Below, piece after piece: positions 23,100 through 30,878 of a DNA stretch of 51,138 nucleotides. Location: contig NZ_JAMTCT010000032.1 in the NCBI RefSeq assembly GCF_024171995.1, positions 1-51,138 on the forward strand. Reading direction: 5' to 3'. The stretch is from Promicromonospora umidemergens. Lineage in GTDB: Bacteria; Actinomycetota; Actinomycetes; Actinomycetales; Cellulomonadaceae. The notes under the pieces were generated by a model that saw only the letters and a program-made list of their open reading frames with translations, ran no database searches and had not been told where the DNA came from. The position numbers were made by a program, and so were the translations under genes. Position 1 is the stretch's first letter. Each line of letters starts with the position of its first letter.

Positions 23100-25157
23100 A
23101 TGGTCAGCGGCAACGCTCGAGGCGCGGGTCAGCGCCGCGTCACGGCCACGATCGGGGACGTAGCGCTGGTGGCCGGCGTATCGCGGGCGACGGTCTCGCG
23201 CGTCATGAACGGACGCAGCACCGTCGACGCGACCATCGCGGAACGTGTGCGGGAGGCCGCGGCGGGGCTGAGCTACCGGCCCAGCAACGCGGCGCGCAGC
23301 CTGGCGCTCGGCCGTACCCAGACCGTCGCACTGGTGGTCCCGGACCTCGGCAACCCCGTGTTCCAGCAGATCCTGCGCGGTGTCATGGACGGTGCGGCCG
23401 AGGACGGCTACCGCGTGCTCGTCGCGGACACGGTGGAGGACGACCAGCAGGAAGGCGCGATCGCGCTCGAGGCGCGGATGCGCTGTGACGCCCTCGTGCT
23501 CGTCTCGCCCCGCATCGGGGACGCCGAGCTCAGCGCGCTCATCGCCGACGTCGAGCCGGTGGTCCTGGTCAACCGGGAGACCGGTGGCGCGGCACCGAGC
23601 CTGGTCGTGGACTACGAGGACGCCGCGCTCCAGGTGGTCGAGCACCTCGTGTCGCTCGGCCACCGCCGCATGGTCTACCTCGGTGGCCCCGTGCGGAGCG
23701 CATCCGACGAGCTGCGCCGCGCAGGCCTCGACCGCGCCCGGAAGCGGCACGCCGACCTCGAGATCCTCGACCTGCCCGCCGGGCCGGACATCCAGGCCGG
23801 TCACGCCGCCGCGCCCGCCGTGCTCGCCACCCGCGCCACCGCAGCCGTCGCCTTCAACGACCTGGTCGCGTTCGGCCTGCTCGCCGGTCTGAACGAGGCC
23901 GGGGTGGCCGTACCTGCCGACATCTCGGTGGCCGGCTTCGACGACATCGAGCTGTCCCGTTACGCAACACCCGCGCTGACGACGGTCGCGGTACCGCAGG
24001 CCGAGCTCGGCCGCCACGCCTGGAGGGAGCTGCACGCTGTGATCGACGACGACGCCCACCCCGCAAGCTCTGCTCGATTCACGCCGAGCCTGGAGGTGCG
24101 CGGCAGTACCGGGCCCGTACCCCAGGGCACGGAGCGCGTGCACGTCACGGACGACGACGGCGTCGGCGTCCGTGACGTGCAGCGCGAGGAGATCCCGACC
24201 GTGCCGCCCACGGCAGCCCCCACGTGGTCCGTACCTGCGGGTCCTGATGCCGACACCGTCGTACTGACCTGCGGTGACGGGCTGGAGCTGGTGCGCCGCG
24301 ACGCGGGCGACCGGATGCCGAAGGTCCACGCACGGCGTCCGTACCTGCACCCGGTGCACACCCTGGCGGGCGTACCGCTCACCGACGTGAGCCCCGTCGA
24401 CCACCGCCACCACTACGGCGTCGGCATAGCGGTTCCCGATGTGAACGGCACCAGCCACTGGGGTGGCCGCACCTTCATCGAGGACGTCGGGCCGACGCTG
24501 CTGAAGAACCACGGCCGCCAGACGTCGGAGGGCGTTCGCGTCGAGGCCGCGCCCACCTCGCGCCCGGCCGGTGCGGGGGCCGAGGCAGGCGAGGTCCTGG
24601 TCGAGGAGGTGCTGTGGTCCGACGAGCACGGCGACCCGCAGCTTCGCGAGGAGCGTCGGGTGACGGCGCGCCTGCTCCCCCAGACCCCCGGATCGGCCGC
24701 AGCACCCGGCTGGGTGCTCGACTGGCGCTCCACGCTGCACGCCGACCACGGACCGCTGGAGATCCGCTCGCCCGCCACCAACGGCCGGCCGGGCGCCGGC
24801 TACGGCGGCCTGTTCTGGCGCCTGCCGCTCGCCGAGAGCACCAGGGTCCTGTCGGCGTCGGGCACCGGCGAGAACCAGGCGCACGGCAGCACGTCGCCGT
24901 GGGTGGCGTTCGTGCAGCAGCAGGGGGGCCGGTCCACGACGCTCCTGCTCGTCCAGCCGAGCCAGGTCCGCCCGTGGTTCCTGCGTTCTGCCGAGTACCC
25001 CGGCGCCTGCCCGGCGCTCGCGTGGGACTCGCCGCTGCTCGTGCCGGAGGGCGGCTCCGTGCAGCTCGACCTCGTCGCCGTGCTGCTCGACTCCGCGCTC
25101 ACGAGCTCGGCCGCCGCGGCACTGGCCGCCGACCTCACCGACGGCGGCCGGCGGTGA
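23100..25157 (+). CDS. LacI family regulator fused to DUF6807 (PmoA-like) domain
   Basis: A 685-residue fusion. Residues about 15-70 form a LacI helix-turn-helix (TIGDVALVAGVSRATVSRVMNGRST) with hinge YRPSNAARSLALG; residues about 72-335 form the sugar-sensor domain (VAFNDLVAFGLLAG, DISVAGFDDIELSRYATPALTT). A linker of some 40 residues follows, encoded over a perfect hairpin (24140-24180). Residues about 385-680 match DUF6807, a beta-sandwich domain once named PmoA-like: YLHPVHTLAGVPLTDVSP, DHRHHYGVGIAVPDVNG, HWGGRTF, ending in LAWDSPLLVPEGGSVQLDLVAVL. DUF6807 genes usually stand beside Gfo/Idh/MocA sugar dehydrogenases, as here (GTGA overlap at 25154-25157). The single frame is open throughout, so the fusion is real. 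GGAGAG precedes the ATG. Confidence 0.88.
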   Translation: MVSGNARGAGQRRVTATIGDVALVAGVSRATVSRVMNGRSTVDATIAERVREAAAGLSYRPSNAARSLALGRTQTVALVVPDLGNPVFQQILRGVMDGAAEDGYRVLVADTVEDDQQEGAIALEARMRCDALVLVSPRIGDAELSALIADVEPVVLVNRETGGAAPSLVVDYEDAALQVVEHLVSLGHRRMVYLGGPVRSASDELRRAGLDRARKRHADLEILDLPAGPDIQAGHAAAPAVLATRATAAVAFNDLVAFGLLAGLNEAGVAVPADISVAGFDDIELSRYATPALTTVAVPQAELGRHAWRELHAVIDDDAHPASSARFTPSLEVRGSTGPVPQGTERVHVTDDDGVGVRDVQREEIPTVPPTAAPTWSVPAGPDADTVVLTCGDGLELVRRDAGDRMPKVHARRPYLHPVHTLAGVPLTDVSPVDHRHHYGVGIAVPDVNGTSHWGGRTFIEDVGPTLLKNHGRQTSEGVRVEAAPTSRPAGAGAEAGEVLVEEVLWSDEHGDPQLREERRVTARLLPQTPGSAAAPGWVLDWRSTLHADHGPLEIRSPATNGRPGAGYGGLFWRLPLAESTRVLSASGTGENQAHGSTSPWVAFVQQQGGRSTTLLLVQPSQVRPWFLRSAEYPGACPALAWDSPLLVPEGGSVQLDLVAVLLDSALTSSAAAALAADLTDGGRR
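24140..24180. repeat. Perfect 14-bp hairpin in the LacI/DUF6807 linker
   Basis: GCACGTCACGGACG (24140-24153) and CGTCCGTGACGTGC (24167-24180) are perfectly complementary around a 13-base loop. It is inside the coding frame, at residues about 348-361, exactly between the two domains of the fused protein. Confidence 0.85.
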
Positions 25158-26338
25158 GCCTGCCGAAGGTCGCGGTCGTCGGCGTCCACGGCCACGGCGG
25201 CTCGCACCTGCGGACGGTCGCGGACCTCGAGGCCAGGGGGCTGGCGCGGCTGAGCGCCGTCGTCGACCCGCGGGAGCCCGACGACGCCCCCGCGCCGTGG
25301 TTCGCGAGCCTGGGTGACCTGCTGTCGGCGGACACCGGCACGCTGCCCGACGTCGTGGTGCTCTCCACGCCCATCCACACCCACCTGCCGCTCGCGCGCG
25401 CCGCGATGGAGGCGGGCATCGACGTGCTGCTCGAGAAGCCGACCACCGCCTCCCTCGCCGAGCACGCCGAGCTCGTCGCCGTCGCGGAACGGACCGGGCG
25501 CCTGTGCCAGGTCGGGTTCCAGACCTTCGGCTCCCACGCGCTGCCCGCCGTCGTCGACATGATCGCGCGCGGCGAGGTGGGGCAGGTGACCGGGATCGGC
25601 GCCGTCGGGACCTGGGTGCGGACCGCCGCGTACTGGGCGCGCTCGCCGTGGGCGGGGCGGCGGCGCATGGGCGACCGCGCCGTCGTGGACGGCGCGGTGA
25701 CCAACCCCCTCGCGCACGCCGTGGCGACCGCACTGTGGGTCGGCGGCGCCAGGACCAGCACCGACCTCGCCTACGTGAACACCGACCTGTGGCGCGCCAA
25801 CCCGATCGAGGCCGACGACACCTCGTCCCTGCGGACCGTCGGCACGGACGGGACGCGGTACGGGTTCGGGCTCACGCTGTGCGCGGCGATACGCACCCCG
25901 GCGCGGGTCATCGTGCAGGGCACCGCCGGCGAGATCGAGCTCGAGTACGAGCACGACCTGGTCCGGCTGCGCACCGGACGGGTCGTCGCGGAGAAGCAGT
26001 ACGGGCGGACAGGCCTGCTGGAGAACCTGCTCCGGGCCCGCACCGGCGAACGGCTCCTGTGCGACGCGCGCGACACCGGCGCGTTCATGCAGGTGCTCGA
26101 GGCCGTGCGCACCGCCGCCGACCCGACACCGATCGGGGACGAGTTCGTGGACTGGGCGGACGGTGTCGACACGGGTCCCGGCGGTGGCCCGCGCGGGAAG
26201 ATCGCCGGCACGCAGGGCAACCCGGAGGGCGACGCCCGGCATCCGGTGGTGCGCGACGTCGCCGAGTGGTGCGAGCGGGCTGCCCGCGAGCAGCGCACGT
26301 TCACGGAGCTGGGCGCCCCATGGACGGTCGAGAAGTAG
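25154..26338 (+). CDS. Gfo/Idh/MocA family oxidoreductase
   Basis: A 394-residue NAD(P)-dependent sugar dehydrogenase-like protein. The Rossmann start is KVAVVGVHGHGGSHLRT, with the strand-4 loop VVLSTPIHTHLPLARAAMEAGIDVLLEKPTT containing the conserved EKP lysine. The C-terminal alpha/beta domain includes VDGAVTNPLAHAVATALWVGG, where the family places its active-site Asp/His. The glycine motif is GVHGHGG rather than the usual GxGxxG, so cofactor preference is open. The GTG overlaps the stop of the LacI-DUF6807 gene, strongly coupling the two. A role in oxidising a sugar or uronate taken up by the nearby importer is inferred. Confidence 0.87.
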   Translation: MSLPKVAVVGVHGHGGSHLRTVADLEARGLARLSAVVDPREPDDAPAPWFASLGDLLSADTGTLPDVVVLSTPIHTHLPLARAAMEAGIDVLLEKPTTASLAEHAELVAVAERTGRLCQVGFQTFGSHALPAVVDMIARGEVGQVTGIGAVGTWVRTAAYWARSPWAGRRRMGDRAVVDGAVTNPLAHAVATALWVGGARTSTDLAYVNTDLWRANPIEADDTSSLRTVGTDGTRYGFGLTLCAAIRTPARVIVQGTAGEIELEYEHDLVRLRTGRVVAEKQYGRTGLLENLLRARTGERLLCDARDTGAFMQVLEAVRTAADPTPIGDEFVDWADGVDTGPGGGPRGKIAGTQGNPEGDARHPVVRDVAEWCERAAREQRTFTELGAPWTVEK

Positions 26339-26365
26339 CGCCACCGACCGTGGGAGGGTGCTCGG

Positions 26366-27490
26366 GTGCTGTCCGTACTCACTGCCATCGGGTCGATGGC
26401 CTGCATCGTCGCGCTCGGCTGGGTGATCCAGCGGCGCGGTCTGCTCGCCGGTAGCACCCTCCCGCGCGGGGCGGCACGGGGCGGTGCCGACGACCGGTCG
26501 GAGAGCGGCGCCTCCGAGAGCGGCGCCGGAGCCCGCCAGATCCTCGCCACGCTCTCCTTCACGATCTGCGCGCCGGCCCTGATGTTCAGCACCCTGGCGG
26601 CGACCGACCTCGCGCACGTGGTGTCTCGGGGCGCTGCGGTCACCTGGGTCACCACCGCGGCGCTCGCCCTGGTCAGCGCGGCGGTGGCACGGTGGGTGCT
26701 GCGGCTGTCCGCGGGTCCGGTCGCCGTGACGACGCTCGCCGCCGTCTACGTCAACGGCGGCAACATCGGGATCCCGCTCGCCGTCTACCTGTTCGACGAC
26801 GCCCTCGCCGTGGTGCCGACCCTCCTCTTCCAGCTGCTCGTGCTGGCACCGCTGGCGCTCGCGGTGCTCGACCGGTCCGCTCCAGCGAACGGGGCTCCCC
26901 GGACGGCCACCCGGTCGAGCTGGACGTCGGTGGCCCGCGTCCCGCTCGCCGCCGTCCGCAACCCGATCACGGTCGGCACGCTCGCCGGCCTGCTGGTCGC
27001 CGTGATCGGTGAGCTGACCGGCCTGCGGCTGCCCGACGTCGCCCTGCTGCCCTTCGACCTGATCGGCGCCGCCGCCCCGCCGCTCGGCCTGCTGACCTTC
27101 GGGATGACCCTCGCGGTGCCGATGCCCGCGCTCAGCCCTCCTGCGGCGCAGGGCGGGGTGCGCCACGGCGCCGCGTCGGGTCCAGCCCCGGCGTCGGCCC
27201 CGTGGTGGACGGGCCGTGACCGCGTGCTCGTACGGGCGGTGGTCGCGCTCGCGGTGCTGGTGCGCAACGTGCTGCACCCGCTGGCCGCGTGGGCCGTCGG
27301 TACCGCGATGGGGCTCGACACGCCGGCGCTGGCCGTCGTCGTCACGATGGCCGCGCTGCCCACGGCGGTGAACGTCACCACGTACGCGACGCGGTACGGC
27401 GTGTTCGACGGCGTCACGGCGCGCGCGACCGTCTGGACGACGGCGCTCTGCGTGCCCGTCCTGGTGGTCGTCGGCGTCCTTCTGGGCTGA
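26366..27490 (+). CDS. AEC family (auxin efflux carrier-like) transporter
   Basis: A 374-residue integral membrane protein of the auxin efflux carrier family. It opens with a membrane segment (VLTAIGSMACIVALGWVIQRRGLL), and the YVNGGNIGIPLAVYLF block is the conserved core with the Asn-Gly motif. About ten hydrophobic segments are visible; two hydrophilic Arg/Ser/Gly-rich loops (about 32-55 and 255-280) are longer than usual. AEC carriers move organic acids across the inner membrane. GTG at 26366 has GGGAGG upstream. Follows the Gfo/Idh gene by 27 bases, so probably the same transcript; export or uptake of a sugar acid is a reasonable inference. Confidence 0.85.
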   Translation: MLSVLTAIGSMACIVALGWVIQRRGLLAGSTLPRGAARGGADDRSESGASESGAGARQILATLSFTICAPALMFSTLAATDLAHVVSRGAAVTWVTTAALALVSAAVARWVLRLSAGPVAVTTLAAVYVNGGNIGIPLAVYLFDDALAVVPTLLFQLLVLAPLALAVLDRSAPANGAPRTATRSSWTSVARVPLAAVRNPITVGTLAGLLVAVIGELTGLRLPDVALLPFDLIGAAAPPLGLLTFGMTLAVPMPALSPPAAQGGVRHGAASGPAPASAPWWTGRDRVLVRAVVALAVLVRNVLHPLAAWAVGTAMGLDTPALAVVVTMAALPTAVNVTTYATRYGVFDGVTARATVWTTALCVPVLVVVGVLLG

Positions 27491-27546
27491 AGCCCGCCCG
27501 GGTGTGCCAGGGTCTTGTGGTGGAGCGGCCGGACTGGCATCGTTGC

Positions 27547-27562
27547 GAGAAACCGGTTTCCC
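27547..27562. promoter_or_regulatory. LacI-type operator in front of the pectate lyase gene
   Basis: GAGAAACCGGTTTCCC; the core GAAACCGGTTTC is a perfect 12-bp palindrome. It sits 38 bases upstream of the pectate lyase start and matches sites at 22945 and 22980 in front of the LacI-DUF6807 gene and importer. Confidence 0.8.
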
Positions 27563-27600
27563 GTCGTTGGGACGGCCGGTCTCATGGACAAGGGAGTCAC

Positions 27601-29232
27601 ATGCGAACACCACCGGTCCTCCGCCCGCGCCGAGTCGTCGGCCCGACGCCGGGGAACGCGCCAGCGCTGCCCGTCACCCGCCCGCTCGTCCGTTCCCTGG
27701 CGCTGCCCCTGGCGCTGGCCGTGGGGATGGCCGGCGTGCTGGTCGCCGTCGGGCCGCCGGCCGCGGCGCACCCGGCCGAAGGTGCGGGGGCCGCCGTCGG
27801 GTACGCGTCGGGCGGGCACGCGCAGGGCGGGCACTCGCAGGGCGGGCACTCGCAGGGCGGGCACTCTTCGGGCGGGCACTCGCAGGGCGGACACCGCGGC
27901 GACCTCGGCCGCGAGACCATCTCGACCGACGACGGCTGGGCCGCCTGGTCCGGCCCCACGTTCCCGGAGGGTGTGGAGCGACAGGCCCGGCCCACGACGG
28001 GTGGAGCCGCGGCCACGCGGGCCGAGGTCTACGAGGTCGACACCTGGCAGGAGCTGCGCGACGCGCTCGCCGGCCGCGAGGGCGGCAGCCAGAACGACGC
28101 CCGGTACAACGAGACCCCGCGGATCGTGTACGTCACGGGTGCGATCGATGCGTTCACCGCTCCGGACGCAACCCGGCTGACCTGCGAGGACCTCGCCTCT
28201 CAGGTGACGGTGGAGGGTACCGGCGAGCCGTTCTCGATGGACGACTACATCGCGCAGTACGACCCGTCCGGCCCGTGGGGTCGGGCCGATCCGGAGGGGC
28301 CGCTGGAGCAGGCGCGTGATGCGGCGGCGAGCCTGCAGGCGGCGCAGACCCAGCAGCACGTCGGCTCGAACGTGACGATCGTGGGGGTCGGCGACGACGC
28401 CCAGATCTCCGGCGCGAACCTCCGCGTGCGGGACGCGCACAACGTCATCCTCCGGAACCTGCGGTTCTCGGACGGCTATGACTGCTTCCCGCAGTGGGAC
28501 CCCGGTGACGGCGAGGCCGGGAACTGGAACTCCGCCTACGACAACGTCTCGCTGTGGACGTCCACCAGTGTGTGGGTGGACCACTCCACGTTCGACGACG
28601 GAGCGCACCCCGCCGGCTCGCTCCCCGTCGTCTACGGGCGGCCGTTCGAGGTGCACGACGGTCTGCTCGACATAACGCACGGCTCGGACCTGGTCACCGT
28701 GTCGTACAACGAGTTCCTCAGCCACGACAAGACGATGCTGATCGGCTCGTCGGACTCCCGCACCCAGGACCGTGGGCAGCACCGCGTGACGCTGCACCAC
28801 AACTACTGGGAGGACATCGGCCAGCGCGCACCGCGCGTCCGGTACGGCGACGTGCATGCCTACAACAACTACTACCGGCAGACCCGCCGACAGGCCGAGG
28901 CGGGCTCGTTCCAGTACTACTGGGGCTCCGGCAGGGAGTCGAGCCTCGTGGTGGAGAACAACGCGGTCCGGCTGGCCCGCGGGTCCGACCCCGCGAAGGT
29001 GGTCGGCGCGTACGGCGGCACGATGCTCAGCGAGTCGGGCACCACGCTGAACGGCCGGCGGACAGACCTCCTGGCGGCCTACAACGCGACGGCGTCGACG
29101 CCGCTGGCCGACGAGGCGCGCTGGGCGCCGTCGGACGCGTACCGGTACCGGCTGCTGCCGACGGTCGCGGTCCCGTGGGTGGTCCTGGCCCGTGCGGGAG
29201 CGGGCGAGCTGCGCTCGACCTCCCCGAGGTAG
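27601..29232 (+). CDS. Secreted pectate lyase, polysaccharide lyase family 1
   Basis: A 543-residue secreted pectate lyase. The signal region is residues about 1-57 (VRSLALPLALAVGMAGVLVAVG, then PAAAHPA). A His-rich repeat of GGHSQ type follows (71-100). The catalytic beta-helix spans about 140-520: RIVYVTGAID, NVTIVGVGDDAQISGANLRV, NVILRNLRF, WVDHSTFDDG for calcium binding, HDGLLDITHGSDLVTVSYNEF and RHHYW-type HHNYWEDIGQRAPRVRYGDVHAYNNYY, whose Arg acts as base. It cleaves polygalacturonate by beta-elimination outside the cell. The ATG has AGGGAG upstream. A candidate LacI operator is 38 bases before it and a long hairpin follows the stop. Confidence 0.92.
   Translation: MRTPPVLRPRRVVGPTPGNAPALPVTRPLVRSLALPLALAVGMAGVLVAVGPPAAAHPAEGAGAAVGYASGGHAQGGHSQGGHSQGGHSSGGHSQGGHRGDLGRETISTDDGWAAWSGPTFPEGVERQARPTTGGAAATRAEVYEVDTWQELRDALAGREGGSQNDARYNETPRIVYVTGAIDAFTAPDATRLTCEDLASQVTVEGTGEPFSMDDYIAQYDPSGPWGRADPEGPLEQARDAAASLQAAQTQQHVGSNVTIVGVGDDAQISGANLRVRDAHNVILRNLRFSDGYDCFPQWDPGDGEAGNWNSAYDNVSLWTSTSVWVDHSTFDDGAHPAGSLPVVYGRPFEVHDGLLDITHGSDLVTVSYNEFLSHDKTMLIGSSDSRTQDRGQHRVTLHHNYWEDIGQRAPRVRYGDVHAYNNYYRQTRRQAEAGSFQYYWGSGRESSLVVENNAVRLARGSDPAKVVGAYGGTMLSESGTTLNGRRTDLLAAYNATASTPLADEARWAPSDAYRYRLLPTVAVPWVVLARAGAGELRSTSPR
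27811..27897 (+). repeat. 15-bp tandem repeat coding for GGHSQ units
   Basis: Nearly six units of GGCGGGCACTCGCAG run in frame inside the pectate lyase gene and encode GGHAQ, GGHSQ, GGHSQ, GGHSS, GGHSQ, GGHRG between signal peptide and catalytic domain. The near identity of units points to recent slippage expansion. Confidence 0.9.
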
Positions 29233-29240
29233 CCGGTCCT

Positions 29241-29305
29241 TGGTTGTGAGCGTGATCGTTGCGGCCATGTGCCCGCTCTAGGCGCGACGATCACGCTCAC
29301 AACCA
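29241..29305. terminator. 23-bp hairpin between convergent pectate lyase and Gfo/Idh genes
   Basis: Arms 29241-29263 and 29283-29305 (TGGTTGTGAGCGTGATCGT in the left arm) pair over 23 bases with one G-T pair and a 19-base loop. Located 9 bases after the pectate lyase stop (29232) and just before the convergent stop at 29308. Confidence 0.75.
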
Positions 29306-29307
29306 GC

Positions 29308-30732
29308 TCAGACGCCCAGGTTCAGGTCCTCGATGCGGACCGGGTCGCCCGTCTCCAGCGAGCGGTTGCCCGCGTAGCCGACCGACGAGGCGCGGACGCC
29401 GTCGACATAGCCGGCCGCTCGCCCGAGCGGGTCCTGCTCGCCCGTTGGCGCGAACACGCTGGCCAGCAGCAGCGCGTCGCCGCCGCCGTGCCCGCCACCG
29501 CCGCGCACGATGGGCCGCTCCTCGGCACGCTCCCAGTGCCGCTGCACCACCAGCCGCTCGCCGATGGGCCGCACGTCGTCGCCGGCGAACACCTCGGTGG
29601 CGCTCGGGTCGAGGACCGCCGCGCCGTCCTCGCCGAACTCGACGGAGCCGCGCTCGGTGACCTCCAGCTCCGCGCGGCCGCGTGTGCCGTTCACGACCAC
29701 GCGGTAGCCCTCCCAGGGCGCGTGCGCGGTGAGCGAGTAGGTCAGCAGGGCGCCGCCCTCGTACTCGACGACGAGCCCAAGGGTGTCCTCCGTGGTGATT
29801 CCCTCGTCGAACACCGACCGGTTGCGCACGTAGCCGTCCACGGCCTGCGCCTCGGGCCCGTACAGCGCGGACAGCCACTTGTTCTTCTCGACGGAGAGCT
29901 GCCACGGGTCGACGCCGCGCTCGTTCAGCGCGCGCTCGGCCTCGGTGGGCTCGTAGCCGGTCTCGTGCGCGCCGTCGTCGCCGTAGAAGCGCCGGCCGCC
30001 CGTGGCGAAGACGCGCTGCGGCACGCCGTCGATCCACCAGTTGACGAGGTCGAAGTGGTGGCTCGACTTGTGCACCAGCAGACCGCCGTTGTTCACCTTC
30101 TCGCGGTGCCAGCGGCGGAAGTAGTCGCCCCCGTGCACGGTGTCGAGGGCCCAGTCGAAGTGGACCGACAGCACGCGGCCGATCTCGCCGCTCGCGACCA
30201 CCTCGCGCAGCGCGCTGTTGCGGGGCGAGTAGCGGTAGTTGAACGTCGTGACCAGGTCCCGGCCGGTCTCCGCGACCGCGGCCACGATCTCCCGGGCCTG
30301 GTCGGCGTGCGCGGCGATGGGCTTCTCCACGACGACGTCGGCGCCGGCCCGCAGCGCACGAGCGACCAGGTCGCCGTGGGTGCGGTCGACCGAGGTGACG
30401 ATCACGCGGTCCACGGACTGCTCCGCGATCGCCTTCTCCAGGTCGTCGGGCTCGTACACAGGGCGGATGCCGCCGAGCGCGGCCGCCACCCGCGCCTCGT
30501 ACGCTGCCGCGCGGACCGGGTTGGGCTCGACCCACGCGACGATCTCGCCGTCCGGCGCGTGCGTGCCGATCAGAGCGTTGATGTACATGGACGCGCGGTG
30601 TCCCGTGCCGACCACCGCGTAGCGGCGGCGCCCCTCGGGCAGCGGGCCCGACGGCGGCGCGGGCTCTTGTGTCGGACCGGTGATCGGCTCTGTGGTCGGC
30701 TCGGTGGTCGGCTCGGTGGTCGGCTCTGGCAT
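29308..30732 (-). CDS. Gfo/Idh/MocA family oxidoreductase with TTEP-repeat N-terminus
   Basis: A 474-residue dehydrogenase-like protein. After a Pro/Thr/Glu-rich N-terminal tail of about 35 residues (PTTEPTTEPTTEP) comes the Rossmann fold YAVVGTGHRASMYINAL, with the strand-4 loop VIVTSVDRTHGDLVARALRAG and the conserved VVEKPIA. The catalytic region has NGGLLVHKSSHHFDLVNWWID, the usual H-x-x-D type site, and the protein ends in a long C-terminal extension, making it longer than the usual 340-390 residues. The ATG at 30732 has AAGGAG 10 bases upstream. A LacI-type site (30797-30810) lies 65 bases upstream. Substrate is unknown; a glycoside or uronate is suggested by context. Confidence 0.85.
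   Translation of the reverse strand: MPEPTTEPTTEPTTEPITGPTQEPAPPSGPLPEGRRRYAVVGTGHRASMYINALIGTHAPDGEIVAWVEPNPVRAAAYEARVAAALGGIRPVYEPDDLEKAIAEQSVDRVIVTSVDRTHGDLVARALRAGADVVVEKPIAAHADQAREIVAAVAETGRDLVTTFNYRYSPRNSALREVVASGEIGRVLSVHFDWALDTVHGGDYFRRWHREKVNNGGLLVHKSSHHFDLVNWWIDGVPQRVFATGGRRFYGDDGAHETGYEPTEAERALNERGVDPWQLSVEKNKWLSALYGPEAQAVDGYVRNRSVFDEGITTEDTLGLVVEYEGGALLTYSLTAHAPWEGYRVVVNGTRGRAELEVTERGSVEFGEDGAAVLDPSATEVFAGDDVRPIGERLVVQRHWERAEERPIVRGGGGHGGGDALLLASVFAPTGEQDPLGRAAGYVDGVRASSVGYAGNRSLETGDPVRIEDLNLGV
30690..30729 (-). repeat. 12-bp tandem repeat coding for the TTEP tail
   Basis: About three units of GTGGTCGGCTCG (plus-strand reading) encode the PTTEPTTEPTTEP tail at the extreme N-terminus of the Gfo/Idh protein. 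A short low-complexity expansion in a protein expected to be cytoplasmic. Confidence 0.75.
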
Positions 30733-30796
30733 CGGTGGAGAGCTCCTTGCGTCATCGTCGACGTCGGGCGGGTGGGACTGAAACGATACGGCGCTT

Positions 30797-30810
30797 GGAA
30801 AGCGCTGTCC
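30797..30810. promoter_or_regulatory. Candidate LacI-type operator before the Gfo/Idh gene
   Basis: GGAAAGCGCTGTCC, imperfect palindrome around AGCGCT. It shares GGAAAGCGC with the site at 49860-49874 in front of another Gfo/Idh gene, next to the LacI gene at 48729. Confidence 0.5.
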
Positions 30811-30878
30811 ATGACGGGTGTGCAAGAGGGCGGTGTCTCAGCCCGGCGGCACCGGTCCGAGATCGCCGCCCTCTCAGC

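Noticed and set aside
23007-27613. Very long antisense open frames opposite the LacI-DUF6807, Gfo/Idh and AEC genes
   Set aside because: They are low-complexity Arg/Pro/Ala-rich translations caused by high third-position GC; the plus-strand frames have clear families and start signals.
27811-27897. Short tandem repeat that might be taken for a CRISPR-like array
   Set aside because: Units are 15 bp, directly contiguous with no spacers, in frame within the pectate lyase gene.
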